NCBI RefSeq assembly: GCF_003384935.1
Contig: NZ_QTTQ01000009.1
Span: forward strand, 1,174,412-1,238,411
DNA: 64,000 bases
DNA from: Lutibacter oceani
GTDB lineage: Bacteria; Bacteroidota; Bacteroidia; Flavobacteriales; Flavobacteriaceae
Reading direction: 5' to 3'
Shown here: piece after piece, positions 36,500 to 45,451 of the stretch
How the letters are laid out: each line of letters starts with the position of its first letter
How positions within the stretch are numbered: position 1 is the stretch's first letter
Program-made: the position numbers and the translations under genes
The notes under the pieces: generated by a model
What the model was told of the DNA's origin: nothing
Database searches by the model: none
Seen by the model: the letters and a program-made list of their open reading frames with translations, nothing else

Positions 36500-37780
36500 T
36501 TACCTATTCCTTTTAGGATAAAATTTACGACGTTTAGGTTTATTTAAACTCTCAGTTTCTTTTGGTTTATGCTCAACTCTACGTTTAGCTTTTTTACGTT
36601 GATTTTTGGTAGGTTTTTCAACTAACGGTATTTCTTCATTTTTATCTAAAATAAAAGGATGTTCTTCAATAACCGGAATTTGAAGATTTATTAATTTCTG
36701 GATATCTTTTAAATAAGCTTTTTCTTCCATATTACAAAAAGAAAGTGCAATTCCACTTGCTTTTGCACGTCCTGTTCTTCCAATTCTATGTACATAAGTT
36801 TCAGGAATGTTAGGTAAATCATAATTAATTACAAGTGACAATTCTTCAACATCAATACCTCTTGCAGCAATATCTGTTGCAATTAAGATATTTAGCTCAC
36901 CTTTTTTAAAGTTTCCTAAGGCTCTTTGACGTGCACCTTGTGATTTATTACCATGAATTGCTGCAGCCTTTATATGCGCTTTTGTTAAAAAACGAACAAT
37001 TTTATCTGCTCCGTGCTTTGTTCTTGAAAACACCAAAGTAGAATTATTGGGGTTTTCTTCAATTAAATGTATTAATAATTTGGTTTTATTTTGTTTACTT
37101 ACAAAATAAACAGCTTGTTCAATTTTTTCTGCAGTTGCTTGTTTAGGTTTTATGGTTACTCTTTCATGGTTTCCAAGAATTTTACCAGACAATTCAACAA
37201 TTGCAGGTGGCATTGTTGCTGAAAAGAAAAGGGACTGCCTTTTAAAAGGTAATTTTGCAATAATTTTTTTAATATCATGAATAAAACCCATATCCAACAT
37301 TTGATCAGCTTCATCCAAAACAAAGTATTTAATGTCTTGTAAACTTATAAATCCTTGTGAAATTAAATCTAACAATCTCCCTGGAGTTGCAACCAAAATA
37401 TCTGTACCACGCCTCAAGGCATCTGTTTGTCCTCCCTGTTTAACACCTCCAAAAATCACCACATTTTTTATTCCTGTGTGTTTACCATAAATTGAAATAC
37501 TTTCATCAATTTGAATGGCTAACTCTCTTGTTGGAGTAACTATAAGTGATCTTATTTTTCGCTTCCCTTTATGATCCTGTCGACTGTTATAAAGATGTTG
37601 TAAAATAGGTACGGTAAAAGCAGCAGTTTTACCAGTGCCAGTTTGTGCACAACCCAATAAATCTTTTCTATTTAATAAAATAGGAATTGCTTGTTCCTGA
37701 ATTGGTGTTGGATGCGTATAGCCTTCTTCTTTTAGTGCTAACAAAATTGGCTCAATAATTCCTAAATCTTTAAATGTCAT
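36500..37780 (-). CDS. DEAD-box ATP-dependent RNA helicase (RhlE-like, second copy)
   Basis: A 426-residue RNA helicase. Motifs in order: Q motif (HPTPIQEQAIP), Walker A AQTGTGKT, PTRELAIQ, DEAD, SAT, DIAARGID and HRIGRTGRAK. The basic C-terminus (KNQRKKAKRRVEHKPKE ...) is longer than in the 9847 copy. I start it at the ATG at 37780 (MTFKDLGIIE); a TTG at 37906 would extend it by 42 codons over a perfect -7 box. Its neighbour on the other strand is a HAD hydrolase. Confidence 0.95.
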   Translation of the reverse strand: MTFKDLGIIEPILLALKEEGYTHPTPIQEQAIPILLNRKDLLGCAQTGTGKTAAFTVPILQHLYNSRQDHKGKRKIRSLIVTPTRELAIQIDESISIYGKHTGIKNVVIFGGVKQGGQTDALRRGTDILVATPGRLLDLISQGFISLQDIKYFVLDEADQMLDMGFIHDIKKIIAKLPFKRQSLFFSATMPPAIVELSGKILGNHERVTIKPKQATAEKIEQAVYFVSKQNKTKLLIHLIEENPNNSTLVFSRTKHGADKIVRFLTKAHIKAAAIHGNKSQGARQRALGNFKKGELNILIATDIAARGIDVEELSLVINYDLPNIPETYVHRIGRTGRAKASGIALSFCNMEEKAYLKDIQKLINLQIPVIEEHPFILDKNEEIPLVEKPTKNQRKKAKRRVEHKPKETESLNKPKRRKFYPKRNR

Positions 37781-37798
37781 ATGGTTTAAATAAGTGGG

Positions 37799-37806
37799 CA
37801 AAGGTA
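37799..37806 (-). promoter_or_regulatory. -7 box TACCTTTG of the second helicase gene
   Basis: The minus strand reads TACCTTTG, an exact TAnnTTTG match, 18 nt upstream of the ATG at 37780. It lies inside the longer reading, which supports the shorter start. No clear TTG at -33. Confidence 0.5.
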
Positions 37807-37947
37807 CACTATTAGTTTTAATGTTCGTTTTTGGCTTTAAATAGTTCGGTTTAATGCTAAATCTATCGATTTCGTTGATTCTTGGTTTATTGATATTTAT
37901 TAACAATCCGATTTCTTAATTTTGTTGACTTAATTATAAATTAGTTT

Positions 37948-38751
37948 ATGAGCTACCAATTAATTTGTACAGATATTGATGGTACTTTGTTGAATAAAGA
38001 CAGAGAACTATCTAAAAATACTATTGAACAGGTACAACGTGTTTCTCCAATTCCTTTCGTGTTAATTTCGTCGAGAATGCCAAGTGCTTTACGTCATTTG
38101 CAAGTAGAATTTGGTAATGAAAATACTCCATTAATTGCCTATAATGGAGGGCTGGTTTTAAATAACAACACAATTTTACATTCTACATTTATAAAAAATT
38201 GTGTATTAAAAGAAATTATCAATCAATGTACAAATACAACTATTCATTTAAGTTTATTTCATGCAGATGAATGGTATGTACCTGAAATGGATTATTGGGC
38301 AAAACGAGAAGAAAATAATACTAAAGTAACACCAACTATAAAAGCTAATAGGGAAGTTTTAACATCTTGGGAAAACGAAGGAAAAGGTGCGCATAAAATA
38401 ATGTGTATGGGTAATGAAGAAGAAATAGATAGGTTGTATAAATTTTTAGAAAAGAGTTTTTCTGATGAAATTATGTTGTACCGATCTAAAGAAACTTATA
38501 TTGAAATTTCTCACAAAAATATTTCAAAAAAAACAGCTATTGATGTTGTTTTGGAGCATTGTTACCCTACACTTTCAATGGAAAATGTTGTAGCTTTTGG
38601 AGACAATTATAATGATATTGAAATGTTAAAAGCAGTTGGCTTAGGTGTTGCGGTAGGAAATGCAAATTATGAGGTTTTAAAAGTAGCCGATGTGGTTACA
38701 GATACAAATAAAAATGATGGCGTAGCCAAGGCAATTAAAGAGTATTTTTAA
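37948..38751 (+). CDS. Cof-type HAD-IIB family hydrolase
   Basis: A 267-residue phosphatase. Motif I ICTDIDGTLLNKDRELS has both Asp, motif II is LISSRMPSALRHL, and motifs III/IV are near the C-terminus (FGDNYNDIEMLKAVGLGVAV with the two acidic residues). Cap type IIB. Members dephosphorylate sugar phosphates or FMN/PLP; exact substrate unknown. A terminator hairpin follows directly. Confidence 0.93.
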   Translation: MSYQLICTDIDGTLLNKDRELSKNTIEQVQRVSPIPFVLISSRMPSALRHLQVEFGNENTPLIAYNGGLVLNNNTILHSTFIKNCVLKEIINQCTNTTIHLSLFHADEWYVPEMDYWAKREENNTKVTPTIKANREVLTSWENEGKGAHKIMCMGNEEEIDRLYKFLEKSFSDEIMLYRSKETYIEISHKNISKKTAIDVVLEHCYPTLSMENVVAFGDNYNDIEMLKAVGLGVAVGNANYEVLKVADVVTDTNKNDGVAKAIKEYF

Positions 38752-38754
38752 AAA

Positions 38755-38789
38755 AGGCCATCTTTAAAATTGAACTTTAAAGATAGCCT
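38755..38789. terminator. Terminator between HAD hydrolase and ssb
   Basis: AGGCCATCTTTAAA (38755-38768) pairs with TTTAAAGATAGCCT (38776-38789) with one mismatch, with A-rich and T-rich flanks. It lies between convergent genes. Confidence 0.7.
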
Positions 38790-38817
38790 CTAAGCTTTTT
38801 CATTAGCAATTTCCCTG

Positions 38818-39153
38818 TTATTTGGTTCCTAGTAGTAACAACTCGTTTATAACAACTTCGGTTATATAACGTTTATTCCCATCTTTGTCATCATAACTTC
38901 TTGTTGTTAATTTCCCTTCAATAGCAATTTCTCTACCCTTTTCTAAATATTGTTCAGCAATTTCTGCAGTTTTGTTCCAAGCAATTAGATTATGCCAGTC
39001 AGTATTGGTTACTTTTTCACCTGAAGCATTTTTATAAGTTTCATTTGTTGCTAATGAAAATTTAGCAAGTTTCTTACCATTGTCTAAAGTGATAATCTCT
39101 GGTTTGTTTCCTAAATGTCCAATTAATTGTACTTTGTTTCTTAACGTATTCAT
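38818..39153 (-). CDS. ssb: Short single-stranded DNA-binding protein
   Basis: A 111-residue OB-fold SSB: NTLRNKVQLIGHLGNKPEII, KLAKFSLATNETYKN, TDWHNLIAWNKTAEIAEQYL and GREIAIEGKLTTRSYDDKDG. It ends directly after the OB fold and lacks the acidic C-terminal tip through which typical SSBs recruit repair proteins. It may be a second, specialised SSB, the main copy lying elsewhere. Confidence 0.92.
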   Translation of the reverse strand: MNTLRNKVQLIGHLGNKPEIITLDNGKKLAKFSLATNETYKNASGEKVTNTDWHNLIAWNKTAEIAEQYLEKGREIAIEGKLTTRSYDDKDGNKRYITEVVINELLLLGTK

Positions 39154-39240
39154 AAGATAAGGTTTTTATAAGTTGAATATCATTCGGTCAATTCAACAGT
39201 GCAAATATTGGTTGGTTTTAAGTGTTTATTCGGTTACAAT

Positions 39241-39297
39241 ATATTTACTTTCGTATGTAAATATTTGTAGTCGTTTGTAAACGGGTAATTATTTTTG
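39241..39297. promoter_or_regulatory. Promoter and repeat-rich control region between ssb and the NUMOD4 gene
   Basis: TATTTTTG (39290-39297) is an exact -7 box for the rightward gene, with TTTG at 39264-39267, 22 bp away. ATATTTAC (39241-39248) and GTAAATAT (39257-39264) form an 8-bp inverted repeat, and TCGTATGTAAA (39251-39261) and TCGTTTGTAAA (39271-39281) are direct repeats exactly 20 bp apart. The region looks like a regulator binding zone. Confidence 0.55.
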
Positions 39298-39331
39298 TAT
39301 ATTTATGTTTTCACCTAAAAAAGAAATTATG

Positions 39332-39889
39332 ATTCGTGATTATAGAAATGAAATTTGGAAGCCTTTTAAAGAAGAAAATTGGAGTGATGAAGATGTATAT
39401 CTAATTTCCAATTACGGAAGAGTACAACGTAAAAAGCAACATGCTGAAAAATGGGCACTTTCAAAAACTTCACTGGTTGGAGGGTATGATACTTTCTGGA
39501 TTCGAAAAAAAGAAAAAAGAACTACTACATATTATTACATCCATAGAGCAGTTGCAAAATTGTTTTGTGAAAAAGGTGAGGATAAGGTATATGTAATTCA
39601 TTTAGATTTTGATAAACTCAATAATATAGCATCTAATTTAAAGTGGGTAAATAAAACAGAAATGTTTTTACATCACAAAAAAAATCCTAAAAAATTGGAA
39701 AGATTTGGAAAAAGAACCTATTCAAAACTTTCTGAAGGAAGGGTTAAATTAATTAAAAAGAAAATATTTGACCCAAATAGAAAAACCAGAATGAAAATGA
39801 TTGCTAAGCAATTTGGTATTTCTGAAATGCAATTGTACAGAATTAAAACAGGTGAAAATTGGGGAAGTGTAAAAATTGATGATAAATAA
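39332..39889 (+). CDS. NUMOD4/HNH-like protein with C-terminal helix-turn-helix
   Basis: A 185-residue protein. The N-terminal WKPFKEENWSDEDVYLISNY and GRVQRK match NUMOD4; HRAVAKLFCEKGEDKVYVIH then LDFDKLNNIASNLKWVNKTE resembles the HNH core of homing endonucleases (H-D-x-x-NN-x-x-NL-W), with Asp where Asn is usual. The C-terminus MIAKQFGISEMQLYRIKTGE is helix-turn-helix-like. I chose ATG at 39332; the one at 39305 is only 7 nt from the -7 box. It may be a homing-type nuclease or a domesticated DNA-binding protein. Confidence 0.8.
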   Translation: MRDYRNEIWKPFKEENWSDEDVYLISNYGRVQRKKQHAEKWALSKTSLVGGYDTFWIRKKEKRTTTYYYIHRAVAKLFCEKGEDKVYVIHLDFDKLNNIASNLKWVNKTEMFLHHKKNPKKLERFGKRTYSKLSEGRVKLIKKKIFDPNRKTRMKMIAKQFGISEMQLYRIKTGENWGSVKIDDK

Positions 39890-39944
39890 AAAATGAATTT
39901 TTTATATTTACTGATTAAAACTAATTGCAAAAAGATTAATTGAA

Positions 39945-40292
39945 ATGAAAAAAAATTGCTTGGAGTGTGGGGAACCACTTAATGGACGAATTGATAAAAA
40001 ATTCTGTTCCGATTATTGTAGAAATACATACAACAACAAAATTAATAAGGATAGTAAAAATTTAATTAGAAATATTAATAACCGCCTTCGAAAAAACCAC
40101 AGATTACTAAGCGATTTAAATACTACAGGCAAAACCAAAGTTACTCGTACAAAACTGTTAGACGGGAATTTTGATTTCAATTATTTTACATCAATTTACA
40201 AAACAAAAACGGGTAATACCTATTATTATATTTACAATCAAGGATATTTAGCATTGGATAACGACTTTTATTTACTGATTAAAAAGGAGTGA
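39945..40292 (+). CDS. Small zinc-ribbon protein
   Basis: A 115-residue protein. The N-terminus holds Cys5, Cys8, Cys21 and Cys25 (CLECGEPLNGRIDKKFCSDY, CX2C and CX3C), a zinc ribbon, followed by basic helices (IRNINNRLRKNHRLLSDL) and a beta-rich C-terminus (YKTKTGNTYYYIYNQGY). Function unknown. It lies 55 nt after the NUMOD4 gene and may form a unit with it. Confidence 0.7.
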   Translation: MKKNCLECGEPLNGRIDKKFCSDYCRNTYNNKINKDSKNLIRNINNRLRKNHRLLSDLNTTGKTKVTRTKLLDGNFDFNYFTSIYKTKTGNTYYYIYNQGYLALDNDFYLLIKKE

Positions 40293-40365
40293 GATTTTAA
40301 TCGTTAACTTAAAATAAATTTAGAATATTATTAACCCGTTGTGCTTTTTTATAAAATTTCGTCTA

Positions 40366-40469
40366 TTCGAGTGAATTTTACCCTTTTTGGGGTTGAAATT
40401 AGTATTGAGAATAGTAAATTTATTGAAGATATTAGTTCTCGATACAATTTTAATTAAAAGTCACTCGAA
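40366..40469. repeat. 104-bp element with terminal inverted repeats TTCGAGTGA/TCACTCGAA
   Basis: TTCGAGTGA (40366-40374) and TCACTCGAA (40461-40469) are perfect reverse complements; extending inward, TTTTA also pairs after one mismatch. The right part TTCTCGATACAATTTT recurs at 55873-55888. It has no coding region and behaves like a small intergenic palindromic repeat or MITE. Confidence 0.6.
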
Positions 40470-40531
40470 CAAAAGTAGATGTTGTATTGAATTTAAAAAG
40501 TTAAAACACAAAGATTATTATAAATTAAAGT

Positions 40532-42847
40532 ATGATTATAAAAAAATACACCCAAGTTGTTTCTATACTAATTATAGTAGCAGCTATTTATTATAGTTTT
40601 TATTCTTTAACGCCTTCAAAAAGCTATAAAGCTACAAATGAAACAGCGTTTTCTACTGAAAACGCATTGGTTCATTTAAAGAAAATTACTAAAAAACCTC
40701 ATTTTACAGGTTCACCAGAGCATAAAGTTGTGAGAGATTATTTAGTTAATGAGTTTGAAAAAATTGGACTTCAGGTTGAAATTCAAGAACAGGTAGCGGT
40801 TAATAAAAAATGGAGAGCAGCCACAAATAATCGAAATATTTTAGCGCGTATAAAAGGGTCTGAAAATGGGAAAGCACTGTTATTATTGTCTCATTACGAT
40901 TCTAATCCGCATTCTTCTTTAGGTGCAAGTGATGCAGGAAGTGGAGTTGTTGTTATTTTAGAAAGTATAAGAGCTTTTTTAGCTAAAAATAAGCAACCGA
41001 AAAACGATATTATAATTTGTATATCTGATGCTGAAGAATTAGGGTTATTAGGTGCAAATGCATTTGTTAATCATCATCCTTGGGCAAAAGAAATTGGGTT
41101 GGTATTAAATTTTGAAGCCAGAGGCAGTGGTGGTCCAAGTTATATGTTGTTAGAAACCAACGGTGGTAATAAAAACTTAATTGAAGCTTTTCAAAATGCT
41201 GAAACACCTTTTCCTGTTGGAAATTCTTTAATGTATAGCATTTATAAAATGTTGCCAAACGATACTGATTTAACAGTATTTAGAGAAGATGCTAATATAG
41301 ATGGTTTTAATTTTGCGTTTATTGGAGACCATTTTGATTACCATACTGAACAGGACTCTTTTGAACGTATAGATTTAAAGTCGTTAAACCACCAGGCGTC
41401 TTATTTAATAACATTGTTAGATTATTTTGCAGACAGTAATTTAAATAACTTAAAAGCAACTACTGATTATGTGTTTTTTAACTTCCCTTATTTCGGACTA
41501 ATTTTTTACCCATTTTCTTGGGTACTTCCAATAATTATTTTTTGTACTGCCTTATTTTTAATCTTATTTTTTGTTGGATTCTTCAAAAAGAAACTTACCG
41601 TTATAGGAATTTTAAAAGGGTTTATTCCTTTTGTATTGTCATTAATAATTTCAGGAATACTAGCTTTTTATGGCTGGAAATTACTATTAAAAATACACCC
41701 GAAATACAACGATATTTTACACGGTTTTACCTATAATGGCTATTATTATATTGCTGTATTTGTAGCATTTACCTTAGCAATTTGTTTTTGGTTTTACAAA
41801 GGGTTTTTTAAAAAAAGAAGTGTTCAGGATTTATTAATTGCACCACTTTTTTTATGGATTTTAATTAATGGCGCAATTGCATTTTATTTGCCAGGAGCAT
41901 CATTTTTTATACTACCCGTAGTTATCTTATTAACGATACTTTCAATTTTAATTTTTTCAAATTCAAAAGAAAATACAATAGTGTTGTTTACTTTATTTGC
42001 TATTCCAGTTTTAATTGTATTTGTACCGTTAGTTAAAATGTTTCCAGTTGGTTTGGGTTTAAAAATGTTGGTAATAAGTACAGTTTTTACAGTATTATTA
42101 TTTGGATTTTTAGTTCCTGTTTTTCAACAATATAGCAGTTCTAAAAAACTTGCAAATATATTTTTGTTGGTTGGAGCAATGGCTTTAATTTCTGCATCAA
42201 TTAATGCCTCCTATAGTGATGAAAGAAAAGAACCAAACAGTATTATATATGTGTTTGACACAAATTTAAATGAGGCTTATTGGGCAAGTTACAATTCAAA
42301 AATTGATGATTTTACACAACAATTTTTGGGTGACAACCCTACAACAGGAAGTTATGATTCCAATACTACTGCAAGTAAATACAAAACAAAAATTAAGTTA
42401 CATAAAAAAACAGCTGTTTTAGAAATTGCAAAACCTTCAATTTCGGTTGTTTCTGATACTGTTATAAATTTAAATAGAGAAATAAAATTACAAATAGCCT
42501 CAAATAGAAATGCAAATAAAGTAGAATTATTATCAAAATCACCAATAAAATTTAAGCAGTTTTCAATAAATGGAGAAAATTTAAAAAAGAAAGATGTAAA
42601 CAATACGTTTGTTTTTGAAGTGGAAAAAGGCACTGTTTTAAGTTATTTTATAACTAGTGAAAATGAACTGATTAATTTAGAATTTGTTGTTGATATGGAT
42701 CAAAAGTTCGATATTGATATTTTAGAATCTAAATTCGATTTATTTTCAAATTCACAAATTAAAATTCAGCCTCGTACTGAATCTATGATACCAATGCCAT
42801 TTGTATTAAACGATGCAACCGTAATAAAAACCAATTTAAAATTTTAA
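40532..42847 (+). CDS. Membrane-anchored M28 family zinc peptidase
   Basis: A 771-residue aminopeptidase-like protein. One N-terminal membrane segment (QVVSILIIVAAIYYSFYSL) precedes the M28 domain, whose probable zinc ligands and base are His121 (LLLSHYD), Asp134 (GASDAGSG), Glu168 (DAEELG) and His271 (DYHTEQD). Residues about 310-560 hold about eight more hydrophobic segments, and a C-terminal soluble domain follows. This layout is like ER-type FXNA/ERMP1 peptidases. It precedes DUF2891 by 1 nt. Confidence 0.9.
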   Translation: MIIKKYTQVVSILIIVAAIYYSFYSLTPSKSYKATNETAFSTENALVHLKKITKKPHFTGSPEHKVVRDYLVNEFEKIGLQVEIQEQVAVNKKWRAATNNRNILARIKGSENGKALLLLSHYDSNPHSSLGASDAGSGVVVILESIRAFLAKNKQPKNDIIICISDAEELGLLGANAFVNHHPWAKEIGLVLNFEARGSGGPSYMLLETNGGNKNLIEAFQNAETPFPVGNSLMYSIYKMLPNDTDLTVFREDANIDGFNFAFIGDHFDYHTEQDSFERIDLKSLNHQASYLITLLDYFADSNLNNLKATTDYVFFNFPYFGLIFYPFSWVLPIIIFCTALFLILFFVGFFKKKLTVIGILKGFIPFVLSLIISGILAFYGWKLLLKIHPKYNDILHGFTYNGYYYIAVFVAFTLAICFWFYKGFFKKRSVQDLLIAPLFLWILINGAIAFYLPGASFFILPVVILLTILSILIFSNSKENTIVLFTLFAIPVLIVFVPLVKMFPVGLGLKMLVISTVFTVLLFGFLVPVFQQYSSSKKLANIFLLVGAMALISASINASYSDERKEPNSIIYVFDTNLNEAYWASYNSKIDDFTQQFLGDNPTTGSYDSNTTASKYKTKIKLHKKTAVLEIAKPSISVVSDTVINLNREIKLQIASNRNANKVELLSKSPIKFKQFSINGENLKKKDVNNTFVFEVEKGTVLSYFITSENELINLEFVVDMDQKFDIDILESKFDLFSNSQIKIQPRTESMIPMPFVLNDATVIKTNLKF

Positions 42848-42848
42848 A

Positions 42849-43961
42849 ATGAAGAAAGCATTCCTAATTTCAATATTGTTTTTTTATGTATTTTCATGTA
42901 AAAAAATAGAAAAAACTAATGAAGATTCGGCTGTTAAAACCAGTGATGATATCAATTATCCAGCACCTGAATTAAATGAAAAAAGCGCTTCATATTTATA
43001 TCATTTTGCGTTTAATTGTATAGATCAGGAATACCCAAATAAATTGGGGCAGGTTTTAGGAGATAGTACCTATTTAAAAGAACCTTCTGAATTGCATCCG
43101 GCATTTTATGGTTGTTTTGATTGGCATTCTTCAGTGCACGGACATTGGACCTTGTTAAATATTATAAAGGAATTACCAACATTTGAACAAAGAGATTCCA
43201 TAATGTTAAAACTTCAAAAAAGCATTACTAAAGAAAATATTTTAAAAGAAATATCTTATTTTAATGATGTGCATAATAGTACATTTGAACGCACTTATGG
43301 CTGGGCTTGGTTACTAAAAGTTTCTGAAACTCTGCAAGATTGGGATGTTGTTGAAGCAAAACAATTAAATGAAAATTTACAGCCTTTAGTAACTTTAATT
43401 GAAGAAAAATATATGGATTTTTTACCAAAATTAAACTATCCAATTAGGGTGGGAGAGCACCCAAATACTGCTTTTGGAATGTCTTTCGCACTAGATTATG
43501 CAAAAAAATATTCACCAAAATTAGAGGCAATAATTATTGAAAAGGCAAAAGAATATTATTTAAATGACAAAGGCTGTCCTATTACATGGGAACCAGGTGG
43601 ATTCGACTTTTTATCACCTTGTTTACAAGAAGCAAGTTTAATGTTAAAAGTATTGCCAAAAGAAGAATTTATAATATGGTTGGATGCGTTTTTACCTGAT
43701 TTCAGAAAAAATCCGGCAGCTTATTTAGAAGTTGCAGAAGTAACAGACCGCTCCGATGGGAAATTAGCACATTTAGATGGCTTAAATTTTAGCCGAGCTT
43801 GGTGTTTGTATGAAATAGGGAATGCATTAAACAATAAAAAAATGCTAAATCTTGCCGATAAGCACTTTAATTATAGTTATCAAAAAATGGACTCCGGTGA
43901 ATATGCCGGAGCCCATTGGTTAGCTTCATTTGCATTATATGCAACGTTAAAAAGTAACTAA
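42849..43961 (+). CDS. DUF2891 lipoprotein
   Basis: A 370-residue exported protein. The signal ends in FFYVFSCKKIEKT, so a lipidated Cys at about 17 is expected. Words such as LHPAFYGCFDWHSSVHGHWT, HNSTFERTYGWAWLLKVSET and ITWEPGGFDFLSPCLQEASL characterise DUF2891, an all-helical (alpha/alpha barrel-like) family of unknown function. It follows the M28 peptidase in one transcript. Confidence 0.9.
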   Translation: MKKAFLISILFFYVFSCKKIEKTNEDSAVKTSDDINYPAPELNEKSASYLYHFAFNCIDQEYPNKLGQVLGDSTYLKEPSELHPAFYGCFDWHSSVHGHWTLLNIIKELPTFEQRDSIMLKLQKSITKENILKEISYFNDVHNSTFERTYGWAWLLKVSETLQDWDVVEAKQLNENLQPLVTLIEEKYMDFLPKLNYPIRVGEHPNTAFGMSFALDYAKKYSPKLEAIIIEKAKEYYLNDKGCPITWEPGGFDFLSPCLQEASLMLKVLPKEEFIIWLDAFLPDFRKNPAAYLEVAEVTDRSDGKLAHLDGLNFSRAWCLYEIGNALNNKKMLNLADKHFNYSYQKMDSGEYAGAHWLASFALYATLKSN

Positions 43962-44015
43962 ATTATAAATACTAAAGAATAATTATCTTAGTAATTATAA
44001 GAAACCTTTTAATGA

Positions 44016-45449
44016 TTATTTTTTATATTCTGTAATACGCATTGTATTTGCCATACCTCTTTCCTTAACAGGCATAGAAGTAATATTAATAGCGTAATCT
44101 CCTTCGTGTAAATAACCTCGCTCTGCTGCCAAATTATTAATATCTTCAATAGTTTGATCGGTACTTACAAAACGATCGTAATAAACCCCTTTAACACCCC
44201 ATAATAAATTTAGCATAGCTAAAATTCTTTTATTTGATGAAAAAACTAAAATATTAGATGTTGGCCTCCATGACGATATATGAAATGCGGTAAAACCAGA
44301 GTCTGTTAATGTTGTAATTACTTCAGCATTAATTGAATTTGCCATTAAAGCAGCTTGATGACATATGGTTTTTGAAATAAAACGATCATTAATACATTGA
44401 ATATATTTTTCCGGCATTGAAATTAATGGTGAATTTTCAACACTTTCAATTATTTTTCGCATTTGTTTAATTACTTCTAATGGAAATTCTCCAACAGATG
44501 TTTCTCCAGATAACATTACGGCATCGGCACCATCCATAATTGAGTTTGCTACATCATTTACTTCCGCTCTTGTTGGTACTTGATTGGTAATCATGGTTTC
44601 CATCATTTGAGTAGCAATAATTACTGGAATATGGGCTTTTTTCGCTTTTAAAACCAAACGTTTTTGAATTAATGGTACTTTTTCCATTGGAACTTCAACG
44701 CCTAAATCTCCACGTGCAACCATTAAAGCATCACAATGTGGTGTTAATCTATCAATATTGGCAACTGCTTCTGGTTTTTCAATTTTAGCTATAATTGGTA
44801 TTTTATAACTAGAATGTTTTTTTATTATATCTTGAAGTTGAATTAAATCTTCAGGTGTTCTTACAAAAGATAAAGCAATCCAATCTACATCTAAACTAAT
44901 TGCAAATAATACATCCTTTTTATCTTTTTCTGTAAGTGCAGGTAACGATATTTTTGTGTTAGGTAAATTAACTCCTTTTTTAGAACTCAACTTTCCACCT
45001 CTTAATACTTTGGTTGTAACTTCTGTTTCTCTATCAGTTGCAGTTACTTCAAATAATAACTTTCCATCATCAACTAAAATATGTTCTCCAACTTGAACAT
45101 CTTTAGGGAAATTTTGGTAAGTCATGTAAGCTTTTTTATTGGTGCCTTCACATTTTTCAGTAGTAAATGTAAAAGTATCATTAATATTTAACTTAACACC
45201 ATCTTGCATAACACCTACGCGTAATTTTGGACCTTGTAAATCAGCTAAAACTGCTACATGAAAATTTCTACGTTCATTAATTTCTCGTATTATTTTAACT
45301 CTTTCTTCAACATCAGGATAATCAGCGTGTGAAAAATTTATTCTGAATACATTTACACCAGATTCCATCATGCTTTCTATTATTTCTTTAGTTCCACATG
45401 CGGGACCTAATGTAGCTACAATTTTGGTGCGTTTTCTATTTTTTGCCAT
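44016..45449 (-). CDS. pyk: Pyruvate kinase
   Basis: Last step of glycolysis, PEP + ADP to pyruvate + ATP. The 477 residues carry RTKIVATLGPACGTKEIIES, FRINFSHADYPDVEERVKII, the catalytic IPIIAKIEKPEAVANIDRL, MVARGDLGVEVPMEKVP and TRAEVNDVANSIMDGADAVM. It is the last gene of the acpP operon, 2 nt after the IPExxxVDY gene. Confidence 0.97.
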   Translation of the reverse strand: MAKNRKRTKIVATLGPACGTKEIIESMMESGVNVFRINFSHADYPDVEERVKIIREINERRNFHVAVLADLQGPKLRVGVMQDGVKLNINDTFTFTTEKCEGTNKKAYMTYQNFPKDVQVGEHILVDDGKLLFEVTATDRETEVTTKVLRGGKLSSKKGVNLPNTKISLPALTEKDKKDVLFAISLDVDWIALSFVRTPEDLIQLQDIIKKHSSYKIPIIAKIEKPEAVANIDRLTPHCDALMVARGDLGVEVPMEKVPLIQKRLVLKAKKAHIPVIIATQMMETMITNQVPTRAEVNDVANSIMDGADAVMLSGETSVGEFPLEVIKQMRKIIESVENSPLISMPEKYIQCINDRFISKTICHQAALMANSINAEVITTLTDSGFTAFHISSWRPTSNILVFSSNKRILAMLNLLWGVKGVYYDRFVSTDQTIEDINNLAAERGYLHEGDYAINITSMPVKERGMANTMRITEYKK

Positions 45450-45451
45450 TG

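Noticed and set aside
40387..40596. A 69-residue frame upstream of the M28 gene
   Set aside because: It overlaps the repeat element and the M28 start, lacks any recognised pattern and has low complexity.
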